NCBI GenBank assembly: GCA_964540415.1
Contig: CAZIMM010000013.1
Coordinates: 1-39,448 of the forward strand
From: CAZIMM01 sp964540415
Lineage (GTDB): Bacteria > Bacillota > Clostridia > Oscillospirales > Acutalibacteraceae
Direction of reading: 5' to 3'
Length of the DNA: 39,448 nucleotides
How positions within the stretch are numbered: position 1 is the stretch's first letter; each line of letters starts with the position of its first letter. The position numbers and the translations under genes were made by a program. The notes below the pieces were generated by a model. It was not told the origin of the DNA. It searched no databases and saw nothing but the letters and a program-made list of their open reading frames with translations. Positions 32,924 to 39,448 of the stretch are shown here, piece after piece.

Positions 32924-33079
32924 TTTTATGACCGAAAAGCCTTTCTGACAAAAAGCAGGTGAGAGCTTCACTTGCGCATCACGGCGTTTTTGAGTTCTGC
33001 TTTTTTCCGGATTATCCGATACTTCTCCCGGCAAATACTGTTTTGCAAGCACCGCGGATATATCGGTAAAAATTACGCT

Positions 33080-33085
33080 ATTATA
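33080..33085 (-). promoter_or_regulatory. Possible -10 element of the oad operon
   Basis: On the minus strand TATAAT at 33080-33085 lies about 155 bases upstream of oadA. No good -35 hexamer is found at the right distance, and the same bases read TATTATAAT on the other strand. The leader of about 150 bases up to oadA shows no structure I can name. Confidence 0.4.
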
Positions 33086-33095
33086 ATACTACCCT

Positions 33096-33370
33096 TTTTC
33101 TTTGATTTTTTCAAGACATTTAAGGAAGTTTTTACAAAAAGAAAGCTCCCCCGTACCCGTTCAATCCGGGCTACGCGGAGAGCCTTCGTCGGCTGACCGT
33201 AGCTGAAACCGTCCGTTCCGCACCTGCAGGAGCAAAAATTCTTGGCAAAATTTTGCGATAATATTACGCGGAAAAGAGCAAAACATACTATCAGCGGACA
33301 GGCCGTAAATATGCGTTTGCAGGCTTTCTCCGCGGCCGTTACTGCGGGGAAGCCTAGCATTAACGGCTTT
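33096..33370. other. Gene-free, highly structured intergenic stretch (possible ncRNA)
   Basis: No gene is seen between the oad promoter and the end of the glycyl radical enzyme gene. Besides the terminator at 33136-33187, complementary segments recur: GAAAGC (33141-33146) with GCTTTC (33323-33328), CGCGGAG (33174-33180) with CTCCGCG (33328-33334), and GCCGTTA (33335-33341) with TAACGGC (33361-33367). The last pair is followed on the plus strand by TTTTT, giving a plus-strand terminator. The amount of pairing suggests a structured RNA on one strand. I find no known class and no clear promoter. Confidence 0.5.
33136..33187 (-). terminator. Strong rho-independent terminator upstream of the oad promoter
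   Basis: On the minus strand the 5' arm 33187-33167 pairs with the 3' arm 33159-33141 in about 19 base pairs with two one-base bulges (GAAGGCTCTCC and CGTA pair with TACG and GGGGGAGCTTTC), closing CCCG/CGGG around the loop GATTGAA. TTTTT follows at 33140-33136. It could end the glycyl radical enzyme transcript or a separate small RNA. Confidence 0.8.
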
Positions 33371-33372
33371 TT
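33335..33372 (+). terminator. Plus-strand terminator-like hairpin
   Basis: GCCGTTA (33335-33341) pairs with TAACGGC (33361-33367) and is followed by TTTTT (33368-33372). The T-run overlaps the stop codon of the minus-strand gene. It would end a plus-strand transcript, for which no gene is seen. Confidence 0.5.
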
Positions 33373-35740
33373 AAATTTTTGTTGATTCAAGGTCAAGACG
33401 GCGGATTATGTCATTTTGAATTGCCGGAGACAAATCCAGAAAATTGACAAACGTGCCGTGAATACGCATGATGTAAACTCCGCTCGGTGCATACTTTTTC
33501 GGGTCAGCAAGCACCTTGCGCAGGGTGTCGGGCGTTGTGACGTTAACATAAAGATAGAACGGTGACGCGCCCTCGCACTCGGGATTGAAGAACAGCGGCG
33601 CGATGATACGCCTGCCGAATTCCACGCCCTTGTCCTCAAGAGTCTCGCCCTTGAAGAATTTGGGATCCACGCCGAAGTGGGAGGCATAACCGCCGTTGAA
33701 TTTTTCAAAAGGCAGACCCATGTTTGAAAGAATCCGGAATCCGAGACCGTTGCCCGCCTCGCCGAACAGAGGGTCAACACCGTAGCCGAGCATTTCTCTT
33801 GCCGCCCTGCCGTCGGGCGTCGCGCCCACCCAGTAGCCGTAAAGCAGATGCGTTGACGGGCTGGACCAGTCCGCTCTGAAGCTGTTGCCGAGATAGTTCT
33901 TCTGTGCGCGCACAAGGTCCGATATGCGCCCCGCAATGTCCGCCGCCTGAGCGTCAACCTCCTCAATATTGTTGCCGAATTTCGGCGCAGACTTGAGAAA
34001 ACCGAGCAGCTCGGGGTCGTTTTCAAAGTTTGTGCGGAGAGCCTCAAGAAGCCTGTCGCAATCCTGCGGACGTTCGGCGAGCAGCTTGTCAACCGCGAGG
34101 AAAGAGTCGGCAACGACAGACAGGCCGTGAATCAGGCAGCCGCTTCCGTTATATTTTGTGCCCTGTCTTGTGGGGTGACGGGTGTCGATGCCGGTTTCAC
34201 AGCCGCCCATGAAGGCCGAAAGGAACGGCACCCTCATGTGAGATATTGCGCGGCTTGCTCCGTTTGCCGCGTCCGCCATCTTCTTTACATAAGCCTCGGC
34301 ATTTTTGAAAAACGCAGCGCGAAGGTCGGAAAGCAGAGCCTTGGTGTCGGGATAGTCCCCGGCATAAGTGCCGATTTCCTTTCCGGTTATCAGTGACTTG
34401 CCTGAATTCAGCGTCAGCTCCAGAACCTTGCCGAGGTTGAACCAGCTGTTGGTTGTGTTGGCATTGTCCCTGCCCATAATCAGCGGCTCCTGACAGCCCG
34501 CAACGGAATAATCCGGCAGGTCACAGTCCTCCACTCCGCCGCCCGAAAGCGCGGCAAAAACAGAATCGTCATTGAAGAAGGACGGGGTCAGGCATCCGGG
34601 TGTGAACATGAACTTGCCCATTTCGCGGTAAAGCCTCTCCGGCGTGTTTTTGTGCAGCTTGACGGAAAGAATCGGCTGGGGCAGGTTCATGTCAAAATAC
34701 GCATCCATTATGGCGTATGTAGTTTCGTTTGTGAGGTCGTTGCCGGCAAGGTCGCGTCCGCCGAGCAGGACGTTCTGCGAAATCGCCCAGCTTCTGTCCG
34801 CAACATTGTAGAAAACGAGGAAATGTCTGAACAGCTCTGCCGTTTCCTCACGGGAGCTGCCGGACATTGCACGGTAAGGTTCAAAAATTCTGTCGGCATT
34901 TCCGACGGAGAAGGCAAACGGATTCGGTGCCTGCTCAAGGCACATGACCTGCCAGAGGATGAGGTATGCCTGCATCGCCTCATACAGGTTCTCCGCACCG
35001 TTTGCTGGAACGCGGCGCAGGGTCTTTTCCATTATTTCAAGCTGCTGCGCCCTGTGCGGTGCGGCTGTCTTTTTGAGCTGCGCCGCAAGGTCGGCATAGC
35101 GTTTTGCAAGAGTCAGTGAAGCCTCAAGGCAAATCGCCATTGCTTCAAAGGTGTCCTTTTTCTCGCTGTCCGTTTCGCGTGACGCCTTATCCCTGACCTC
35201 GGCGAGCATTGCCGAAACACCGACTTTCAGCGCGCGGCGAAAATCCGGGATGAGATGCCCCGTAACCTGCTCGACAAAGAAAGCCACCTCGCCCATGCAG
35301 TCGGAATACTTGTCGTAGACCTCTGTCAGACTGCTGACATAATCAGTCTGCTTTGACTTTTCACGCAGGAAATCTATACGCTCCCGGGTAAATTCCTCAT
35401 TCGGCTCAATGTCGCCGAAAACAGCAGTCGGGTCACAGTAGCCGGAAAAGGTTTCCACCTGAAACGACGGATTAATCAGAGCGTAGCTTCTTGCGAAAGC
35501 GTCCCTCTGTGTTCCGGCAAAGCAATTGTTTTCGCTGATTGAAAGGGGAAGCTCCGAGACAATGCGGCGCAGCTCGACCGCGGCGCGCATCTCCTCGCTC
35601 ATTCCGTTGTTTTTGAATCCGGTCTCCTTGAAAGCGAGTTCTCTTGCAATGAACCAACCGTCAAGCCTTTTCAGACTTCGCTCCTCCTTGAAAAGAGCCT
35701 TTGCCATTGCGGTCATTTCTCCGCGTTCATAACCTAACAT
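33371..35740 (-). CDS. Glycyl radical enzyme of unassigned subtype (pyruvate formate-lyase family)
   Basis: A 789-residue protein of the pyruvate formate-lyase/glycyl radical family. The active-site thiyl loop is AGCQEPLIM (Cys 416, Glu 418). The C-terminal radical loop reads IMRIHGTFVNFLDLSP, with Gly at about 762 as the radical site. In most members the loop is close to RVxGY, so H and T here are departures. The substrate-side motif is PNPFAFSVGNADRIF where diol dehydratases and CutC have a GHSxSPGRFDQ-type sequence. So this is not a typical pyruvate formate-lyase, glycerol dehydratase or choline lyase, and I cannot name the substrate. The start is ATG at 35740, with GGAG nine bases upstream; TTG at 35755 is not used. 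The activase gene precedes it by 21 bases. Confidence 0.9.
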   Translation of the reverse strand: MLGYERGEMTAMAKALFKEERSLKRLDGWFIARELAFKETGFKNNGMSEEMRAAVELRRIVSELPLSISENNCFAGTQRDAFARSYALINPSFQVETFSGYCDPTAVFGDIEPNEEFTRERIDFLREKSKQTDYVSSLTEVYDKYSDCMGEVAFFVEQVTGHLIPDFRRALKVGVSAMLAEVRDKASRETDSEKKDTFEAMAICLEASLTLAKRYADLAAQLKKTAAPHRAQQLEIMEKTLRRVPANGAENLYEAMQAYLILWQVMCLEQAPNPFAFSVGNADRIFEPYRAMSGSSREETAELFRHFLVFYNVADRSWAISQNVLLGGRDLAGNDLTNETTYAIMDAYFDMNLPQPILSVKLHKNTPERLYREMGKFMFTPGCLTPSFFNDDSVFAALSGGGVEDCDLPDYSVAGCQEPLIMGRDNANTTNSWFNLGKVLELTLNSGKSLITGKEIGTYAGDYPDTKALLSDLRAAFFKNAEAYVKKMADAANGASRAISHMRVPFLSAFMGGCETGIDTRHPTRQGTKYNGSGCLIHGLSVVADSFLAVDKLLAERPQDCDRLLEALRTNFENDPELLGFLKSAPKFGNNIEEVDAQAADIAGRISDLVRAQKNYLGNSFRADWSSPSTHLLYGYWVGATPDGRAAREMLGYGVDPLFGEAGNGLGFRILSNMGLPFEKFNGGYASHFGVDPKFFKGETLEDKGVEFGRRIIAPLFFNPECEGASPFYLYVNVTTPDTLRKVLADPKKYAPSGVYIMRIHGTFVNFLDLSPAIQNDIIRRLDLESTKI

Positions 35741-35761
35741 ACAAAACATCTCCAAAAAGCT

Positions 35762-36490
35762 TCAGTATTTTACCACATTGATTCCGGATTCACGCATTAT
35801 GTCTTTAAACGCCCCGACTCCCTCGGGAGTTACAAAGGCATTGTTCATTTTGTATTCTTTTCCGCACGCCGCCCACTTGTCCCTGCCATACTCATGATAC
35901 GGCAGCACTTCAAGCTCCAGCGACGGCATATCGAGCGCGCACAGCACGCTTGCAAAGTCCCGTGCATCCTCCTCGGAAGCGTTGAAGCCGTTGATGAGAG
36001 GTATTCTCACGAGCAGCTGACGGCGAAGCTCCGCTGCCTGAAACAGGTTTGATATCACGGTTTCGTTGCCCGTGCCCGTCATATCCCGAAGCTTGCGTGA
36101 GTTGCTGTGCTTGAAATCCATAATCAGAAAGTCTGTCACACCGAAAAGCTCCGGCAGCTCGGGATGAGTTCCGTTTGTTTCGATTGCTGTATTTACATCC
36201 GCCGAGTGCAGCAGACCGAGGGTTTCACGCAGAGCGTCAAAACGCAAAGTCGGCTCTCCGCCTGTGAAAGTCACTCCGCCGCCGTCAAAAAACAGCTTGC
36301 TGCTTCTTGTGACCTCGTGCAGGATTTCCTGCGGTGTGTGCGCGCCGGAGAGGTCAGAAGTGTCCATGCTCTCGGGGTTTGAGCACCACGGGCAGTGCAG
36401 ATTGCACCCGCGCAGATGATAGACCAGGCGGTTGCCCGGTCCATCCTGCGAGAAATTGAAGCCCTTGTGCAAAACATACAACTCAGCCAT
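35762..36490 (-). CDS. Glycyl radical enzyme activating enzyme (radical SAM)
   Basis: A 242-residue radical SAM protein that installs the glycyl radical on the partner enzyme next to it. Cys 29, 33 and 36 form the CxxxCxxC motif in GCNLHCPWCSNP; GGGVTFTGGEPTL is the SAM-binding region. The ferredoxin-like insert with two extra [4Fe-4S] clusters, common in activases of non-PFL enzymes, is absent, so it has the short PFL-activase layout. The start is the ATG at 36490, which overlaps the end of the ATPase gene by eight bases; no better start is seen, and the longer frame to 36565 lies inside the ATPase gene. Confidence 0.92.
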   Translation of the reverse strand: MAELYVLHKGFNFSQDGPGNRLVYHLRGCNLHCPWCSNPESMDTSDLSGAHTPQEILHEVTRSSKLFFDGGGVTFTGGEPTLRFDALRETLGLLHSADVNTAIETNGTHPELPELFGVTDFLIMDFKHSNSRKLRDMTGTGNETVISNLFQAAELRRQLLVRIPLINGFNASEEDARDFASVLCALDMPSLELEVLPYHEYGRDKWAACGKEYKMNNAFVTPEGVGAFKDIMRESGINVVKY

Positions 36491-39155
36491 TCTTTGCTTT
36501 TTTCTTTGCATTTGCGCGTTGGAACGCCTTGACGATTTCGACAATCGGGATAACCGAGAACGCAAGCGCCATAGCTACGGCGTATTCCTTAAGGTCAATG
36601 GGAGTGAAATCGAAAGCGTTGGCAAGGAACGGAACCTCGATGACGCAGGTTGTCATGATGAGCGACGCAAGCATTGCGAGATAGAGGAATTTGTTGTGTG
36701 AATGCTCCTTGAAGCCCATTCTCAGCACCGAATTGCGCTGGGAGCGCATGTTGAACGAATGGAAGATTTCGCACATTGACATTGTCAGGAATGCCATTGT
36801 CATGCCGTCCGCACTGTTTGTGAAGGTCCATGTGCCTGTTTCCATAAAGTGACCCAGAACATATGCAAGCAGGGTCAGCGCAGTGACCAGCGCGCCCTGA
36901 TAGAACACATCCACGCCGACGCCGCCGGCGAAAATGCCGTCCTTTGAATTTCTGGGGCTGCGCTTCATGATGTTGCTTTCGGCCTTTTCCATTCCGAGGG
37001 CAAGAGCGGGGAAGCAGTCCGTAACCAGATTTATCCAGAGAAGGTGAACGGGCTTGAGGATTGTGAAGCCGATCATTGTGGCAACAAATATCGAAAGCAC
37101 TTCCGAGAGGTTGGAGCTGAGCAGGAAGTGGATTGCCTTGCGGATGTTGTCATAAATCCTGCGGCCTTCCTCAACGGCGTTGACGATGGTTGCGAAGTTA
37201 TCGTCCGCAAGCACCATGTCGGCAACGTTCTTTGTGACGTCCGTGCCTGTGATGCCCATGCCCACTCCGATGTCCGCGCTCTTGATGGACGGCGCGTCGT
37301 TAACGCCGTCGCCCGTCATCGCAGTGATGCAGCCCCTCGCCCTCCAGGCGTTGACTATGCGCACCTTATGCTCGGGCTGAACGCGGGCGTAAACAAACAG
37401 CGAGCCGACCTTTTCGGAGAACTCCTCGTCGCTCATTTCATTGAGCTGTGCGCCGGTGATTGCGTGCTCCGGGTTGTCGATGATTCCGAGCTCCATTGCT
37501 ATGGCAACGGCTGTGTCTCTGTGGTCGCCGGTTATCATAACCGGGGTGATGCCGGCAGAGCGGCACTCAACAATTGCATCCTTGACCTCCGGACGTACCG
37601 GGTCAATCATTCCCGTCAGGCCGACAAGCACAAGCTCGTTTTCAAGGTCTGCAGGCTCGCGGGATTCGGGCAGCTCGGAATACTCTTTGTAAGCAAGCGC
37701 AAGCACGCGCAAAGCCTTGTCCGCCATTCTCTTGTTTTCGGCAAGAGTTCTGTCCTTGATTTCCTGCGTCAGCTCAAAGCAGTCTCCGCCGAGCAGAGCC
37801 TTCGTGCAGCATTTGAGGATTTCATCGGGAGCGCCCTTTGTGAACTGGATATAGCCCTTAGCCGTCTTGTGAACGGTGGACATCATTTTTCTTGAAGAAT
37901 CGAACGGAGCCTCGGCAACGCGCGGCTGTGCCTTTTCAAGGTCATTTTTGTTGAGATCCAGAGAGAGCGCGTAATTGACAAGCGCCGCTTCCGTCGGCTC
38001 GCCGGTGACGCTGCCGTCCTCTCCGACCGTGACATCGGTGCACAGCGCCATGCCGGTGGCAATGAAGCTTTCCTCGTCGGCATAATGGTCAACCACCGTC
38101 ATCTTGTTTTGGGTGAGTGTGCCGGTTTTGTCAGAGCAGATAATCTGCGCACAGCCGAGAGTTTCAACAGCCGTGAGCTTTCTGATGATGGCGTTGCGCT
38201 TTGACATGTTGGTGACACCGATTGAAAGCACGATTGTGACAACCGCCGCAAGGCCCTCGGGAATGGCGGCAACGGCAAGACTCACCGCAACCATGAACAT
38301 ATCCAGAGCCATGTCAAACGTGAACGGATTTCCCGCAATAATACTTCTCATCACGCCGAACGCAAATATAAAAATGCAGATTCCGATGACGAGCTTTGTG
38401 AGAATCTTGCTCAGCTGGGTGAGCTTTATCTGCAGCGGGGTCTGACCCTCCTCGGCGTTTGCGATAGCGTCTGCTATCTTGCCCATTTCGGTCTGCATGC
38501 CTGTTGCAACAACAACCGCCTTGCCTCTGCCGTAAACCACGGAGCTGCCCATGTAGAGCATATTCTTGCGGTCTCCCAGGGCAACGTCGCCGTTTTCAGC
38601 TCCCTTGAGAACATCTATGAGCTTTGTAACCGGCACACTCTCGCCCGTGAGCGCCGCTTCTTCGATTTTCATGCTCGCGCACTCAAAAATGCGGCAGTCC
38701 GCCGGGACAGCGTCGCCCGCCTCAAGAATCACAACATCGCCGACAACAAGGTCTTCACTGCGGACGCTTTCAAGCTTGCCGTCGCGCAGAACCTTCGAGG
38801 TTGCGGCGGACATTTCCTGAAGCGCTTCAATTGCCGCCTCAGCCTTGCTTTCCTGGTAAACACCAAGCACGGCGTTGACAATCACGACAAACAGGATAAT
38901 GATAACGTCTGTCGGGAACTCACCCTCAAAAGCCGCGAGCGCGCCGGAAATTGCGGCTGCAACAATGAGAATGATTATCATCGGGTCAAGCATTTGCTGG
39001 AAAAAGCGCTTGATGAGGCTGTCTTTTTTTGACTCAGCAAGCTTGTTTTTCCCGTTTGCCGCAAGTCTTGACTCCGCTTCGCTCACCGTGAGACCGTTGA
39101 CGGTGCTTTTGACTTCGGCAAAGACGTCGCTGATGTTTTCGAGGTAATGCTTCAT
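36483..39155 (-). CDS. P-type (P2) cation ATPase, likely Mn2+ or Ca2+ exporter
   Basis: An 890-residue P-type ATPase with all catalytic motifs: TGES, PEGLAAVV in M4, DKTGTLTQNKM with the phosphorylated Asp, KGAPDEIL, TGDHRDTA and MTGDGVNDAPSIKSADIG. The membrane residues match the Ca2+-ATPase (SERCA-like) group: Glu of PEGL, SSNLSEVLSIF in M5 (Asn and Glu) and NLVTDCFPALALGM in M6 (Asn, Thr, Asp). Family and membrane residues say Ca2+ or Mn2+; the manganese riboswitch upstream favours Mn2+ efflux, as in Lactococcus YoaB. The start is ATG at 39155 with AAGGAG eight bases upstream; GTG at 39161 is in frame. Its end overlaps the activase gene. Confidence 0.92.
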   Translation of the reverse strand: MKHYLENISDVFAEVKSTVNGLTVSEAESRLAANGKNKLAESKKDSLIKRFFQQMLDPMIIILIVAAAISGALAAFEGEFPTDVIIILFVVIVNAVLGVYQESKAEAAIEALQEMSAATSKVLRDGKLESVRSEDLVVGDVVILEAGDAVPADCRIFECASMKIEEAALTGESVPVTKLIDVLKGAENGDVALGDRKNMLYMGSSVVYGRGKAVVVATGMQTEMGKIADAIANAEEGQTPLQIKLTQLSKILTKLVIGICIFIFAFGVMRSIIAGNPFTFDMALDMFMVAVSLAVAAIPEGLAAVVTIVLSIGVTNMSKRNAIIRKLTAVETLGCAQIICSDKTGTLTQNKMTVVDHYADEESFIATGMALCTDVTVGEDGSVTGEPTEAALVNYALSLDLNKNDLEKAQPRVAEAPFDSSRKMMSTVHKTAKGYIQFTKGAPDEILKCCTKALLGGDCFELTQEIKDRTLAENKRMADKALRVLALAYKEYSELPESREPADLENELVLVGLTGMIDPVRPEVKDAIVECRSAGITPVMITGDHRDTAVAIAMELGIIDNPEHAITGAQLNEMSDEEFSEKVGSLFVYARVQPEHKVRIVNAWRARGCITAMTGDGVNDAPSIKSADIGVGMGITGTDVTKNVADMVLADDNFATIVNAVEEGRRIYDNIRKAIHFLLSSNLSEVLSIFVATMIGFTILKPVHLLWINLVTDCFPALALGMEKAESNIMKRSPRNSKDGIFAGGVGVDVFYQGALVTALTLLAYVLGHFMETGTWTFTNSADGMTMAFLTMSMCEIFHSFNMRSQRNSVLRMGFKEHSHNKFLYLAMLASLIMTTCVIEVPFLANAFDFTPIDLKEYAVAMALAFSVIPIVEIVKAFQRANAKKKAKNG

Positions 39156-39247
39156 GATCACTTCTCCTTAATCGGGGCTGACGGTGGAAATCACATTTGA
39201 GGTTCACCGGCCGCCGCCGAATAATATAAAATATTGTCCTGAATATT

Positions 39248-39278
39248 AAAACAGACCTCGGCTTACGCCAAAGGTCTG
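39248..39278 (-). terminator. Riboswitch-controlled terminator hairpin
   Basis: On the minus strand CAGACCT (39278-39272) pairs with AGGTCTG (39258-39252), with inner GGC/GCC pairs around GTAA, followed by TTTT (39251-39248). The 5' arm overlaps the CCTTT that the aptamer's P1 needs, so the two structures exclude each other. Confidence 0.85.
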
Positions 39279-39356
39279 GCTTCCCGTGTGGGTATTCTGC
39301 CAGCCGCAAAAGCGGCGAGAAATTGTTGACAGAAAAATTATAAGCTACTCCCCTTT
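39270..39356 (-). ncRNA. yybP-ykoY (Mn2+) riboswitch aptamer
   Basis: Read on the minus strand, the leader opens with AAAGGGGAGTAGC (39356-39344), the conserved 5' element of the yybP-ykoY family, and closes with AGCCAGACCTTT (39281-39270), the conserved 3' element. AAAGG (39356-39352) pairs with CCTTT (39274-39270) as P1. A stem loop rich in GCCGC/GCGGC lies between. Family members sense Mn2+ and turn on Mn2+ exporters such as MntP or YoaB. The downstream terminator shares the CCTTT strand, which gives an ON switch: metal bound means no terminator. Confidence 0.9.
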
Positions 39357-39368
39357 ATATGTAAAATT

Positions 39369-39398
39369 ATTGTACCAAATTTTGTAGGTAATTGTCAA
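39369..39398 (-). promoter_or_regulatory. SigA-type promoter of the ATPase operon
   Basis: On the minus strand TTGACA (39393-39398) and TACAAT (39369-39374) are 18 bases apart. Transcription should start near 39362, just before the riboswitch. The rest of the 293-base region upstream of the ATPase holds the riboswitch and its terminator; the last 50 bases to the window edge are AT-rich and contain nothing I can name. Confidence 0.8.
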
Positions 39399-39448
39399 TA
39401 TTTTTTAAAAATTTGCGTAAAAATTATTTACAACGTTAAAAACTCCTT

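Noticed and set aside
32924..33052. N-terminal extension of OadA by 43 codons
   Set aside because: The family starts at MKVNFTETIL, and the upstream codons look like leader sequence with no good ribosome binding site.
33141..33187. tRNA T-arm-like hairpin (CCCG, TTCAATC, CGGG at 33156-33170 on the plus strand)
   Set aside because: No acceptor, D or anticodon arm can be placed around it, and on the minus strand the same bases make a better terminator with a T-run.
1..39448. CRISPR array, tRNA or rRNA genes, insertion sequences or phage genes
   Set aside because: I saw no regularly spaced repeats, no convincing tRNA or rRNA segments and no transposase, integrase or phage structural genes in either strand.

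Overview
The window looks like chromosomal DNA of a strictly anaerobic, low-to-mid GC Firmicute of class Clostridia, probably a gut fermenter and probably from a metagenome assembly. The signs are strong AGGAGG-type ribosome binding sites, frequent TTG and GTG starts, SigA-type TTGACA/TATAAT promoters, a MecA adaptor, a trimeric-type [FeFe] hydrogenase, a glycyl radical enzyme, a sodium-type oxaloacetate decarboxylase, Thr/Ala-rich lipoproteins and a 10-N scaffold gap. The exact genus cannot be told from the sequence.

Layout. 1-6305 (+): tail of a CBS/CorC-domain membrane protein, L-rhamnose isomerase, a Nif3/DUF34 protein, GTP cyclohydrolase I, a histidine-phosphatase-fold protein lacking its catalytic His, a phosphohexomutase and an EamA transporter, ending at a bidirectional terminator. 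6381-9690 (-): a protein with two tandem endonuclease/exonuclease/phosphatase domains, an Xaa-Pro aminopeptidase and ribosomal protein S21. 9867-14220 (+): KDG kinase, KDPG aldolase, a secreted ceramidase-like hydrolase and a phosphate-type binding lipoprotein. 14346-19351 (+): a five-gene NAD-linked [FeFe] hydrogenase operon (hydC, a HATPase protein, hydD, hydB with the assembly gap, hydA). 19565-20044 (+): TspO. 20109-25134 (-): xylA, xylB, an Eis-like acetyltransferase and a lipoprotein. 25308-28984 (-): an unusual Rnf-derived module (RnfD-, RnfE- and RnfA-like proteins, a small membrane protein and a nitroreductase). 29080-29658 (+): MecA. 29641-32923 (-): oxaloacetate decarboxylase (A, G-like, separate biotin carrier, B). 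33371-39155 (-): a P-type cation ATPase behind a yybP-ykoY (manganese) riboswitch, then a glycyl-radical activase and an unassigned glycyl radical enzyme.

How the parts fit. The sugar genes feed xylose, rhamnose and hexuronate-derived KDG into central metabolism. The oxaloacetate decarboxylase couples a C4-acid step to a sodium gradient. The hydrogenase disposes of NADH and ferredoxin electrons as H2.

The most interesting item is the RnfD-E-A module. It has no RnfB, RnfC or RnfG gene beside it, and by reading it keeps only one of the four cysteines that hold the intramembrane [2Fe-2S] cluster of Rnf/NQR complexes. It sits instead with a flavin nitroreductase and a Thr/Ala-rich single-pass protein. 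Next in interest are the manganese riboswitch upstream of the ATPase-activase-glycyl radical enzyme unit, and a gene-free, highly structured stretch at 33096-33370 that may encode an RNA.
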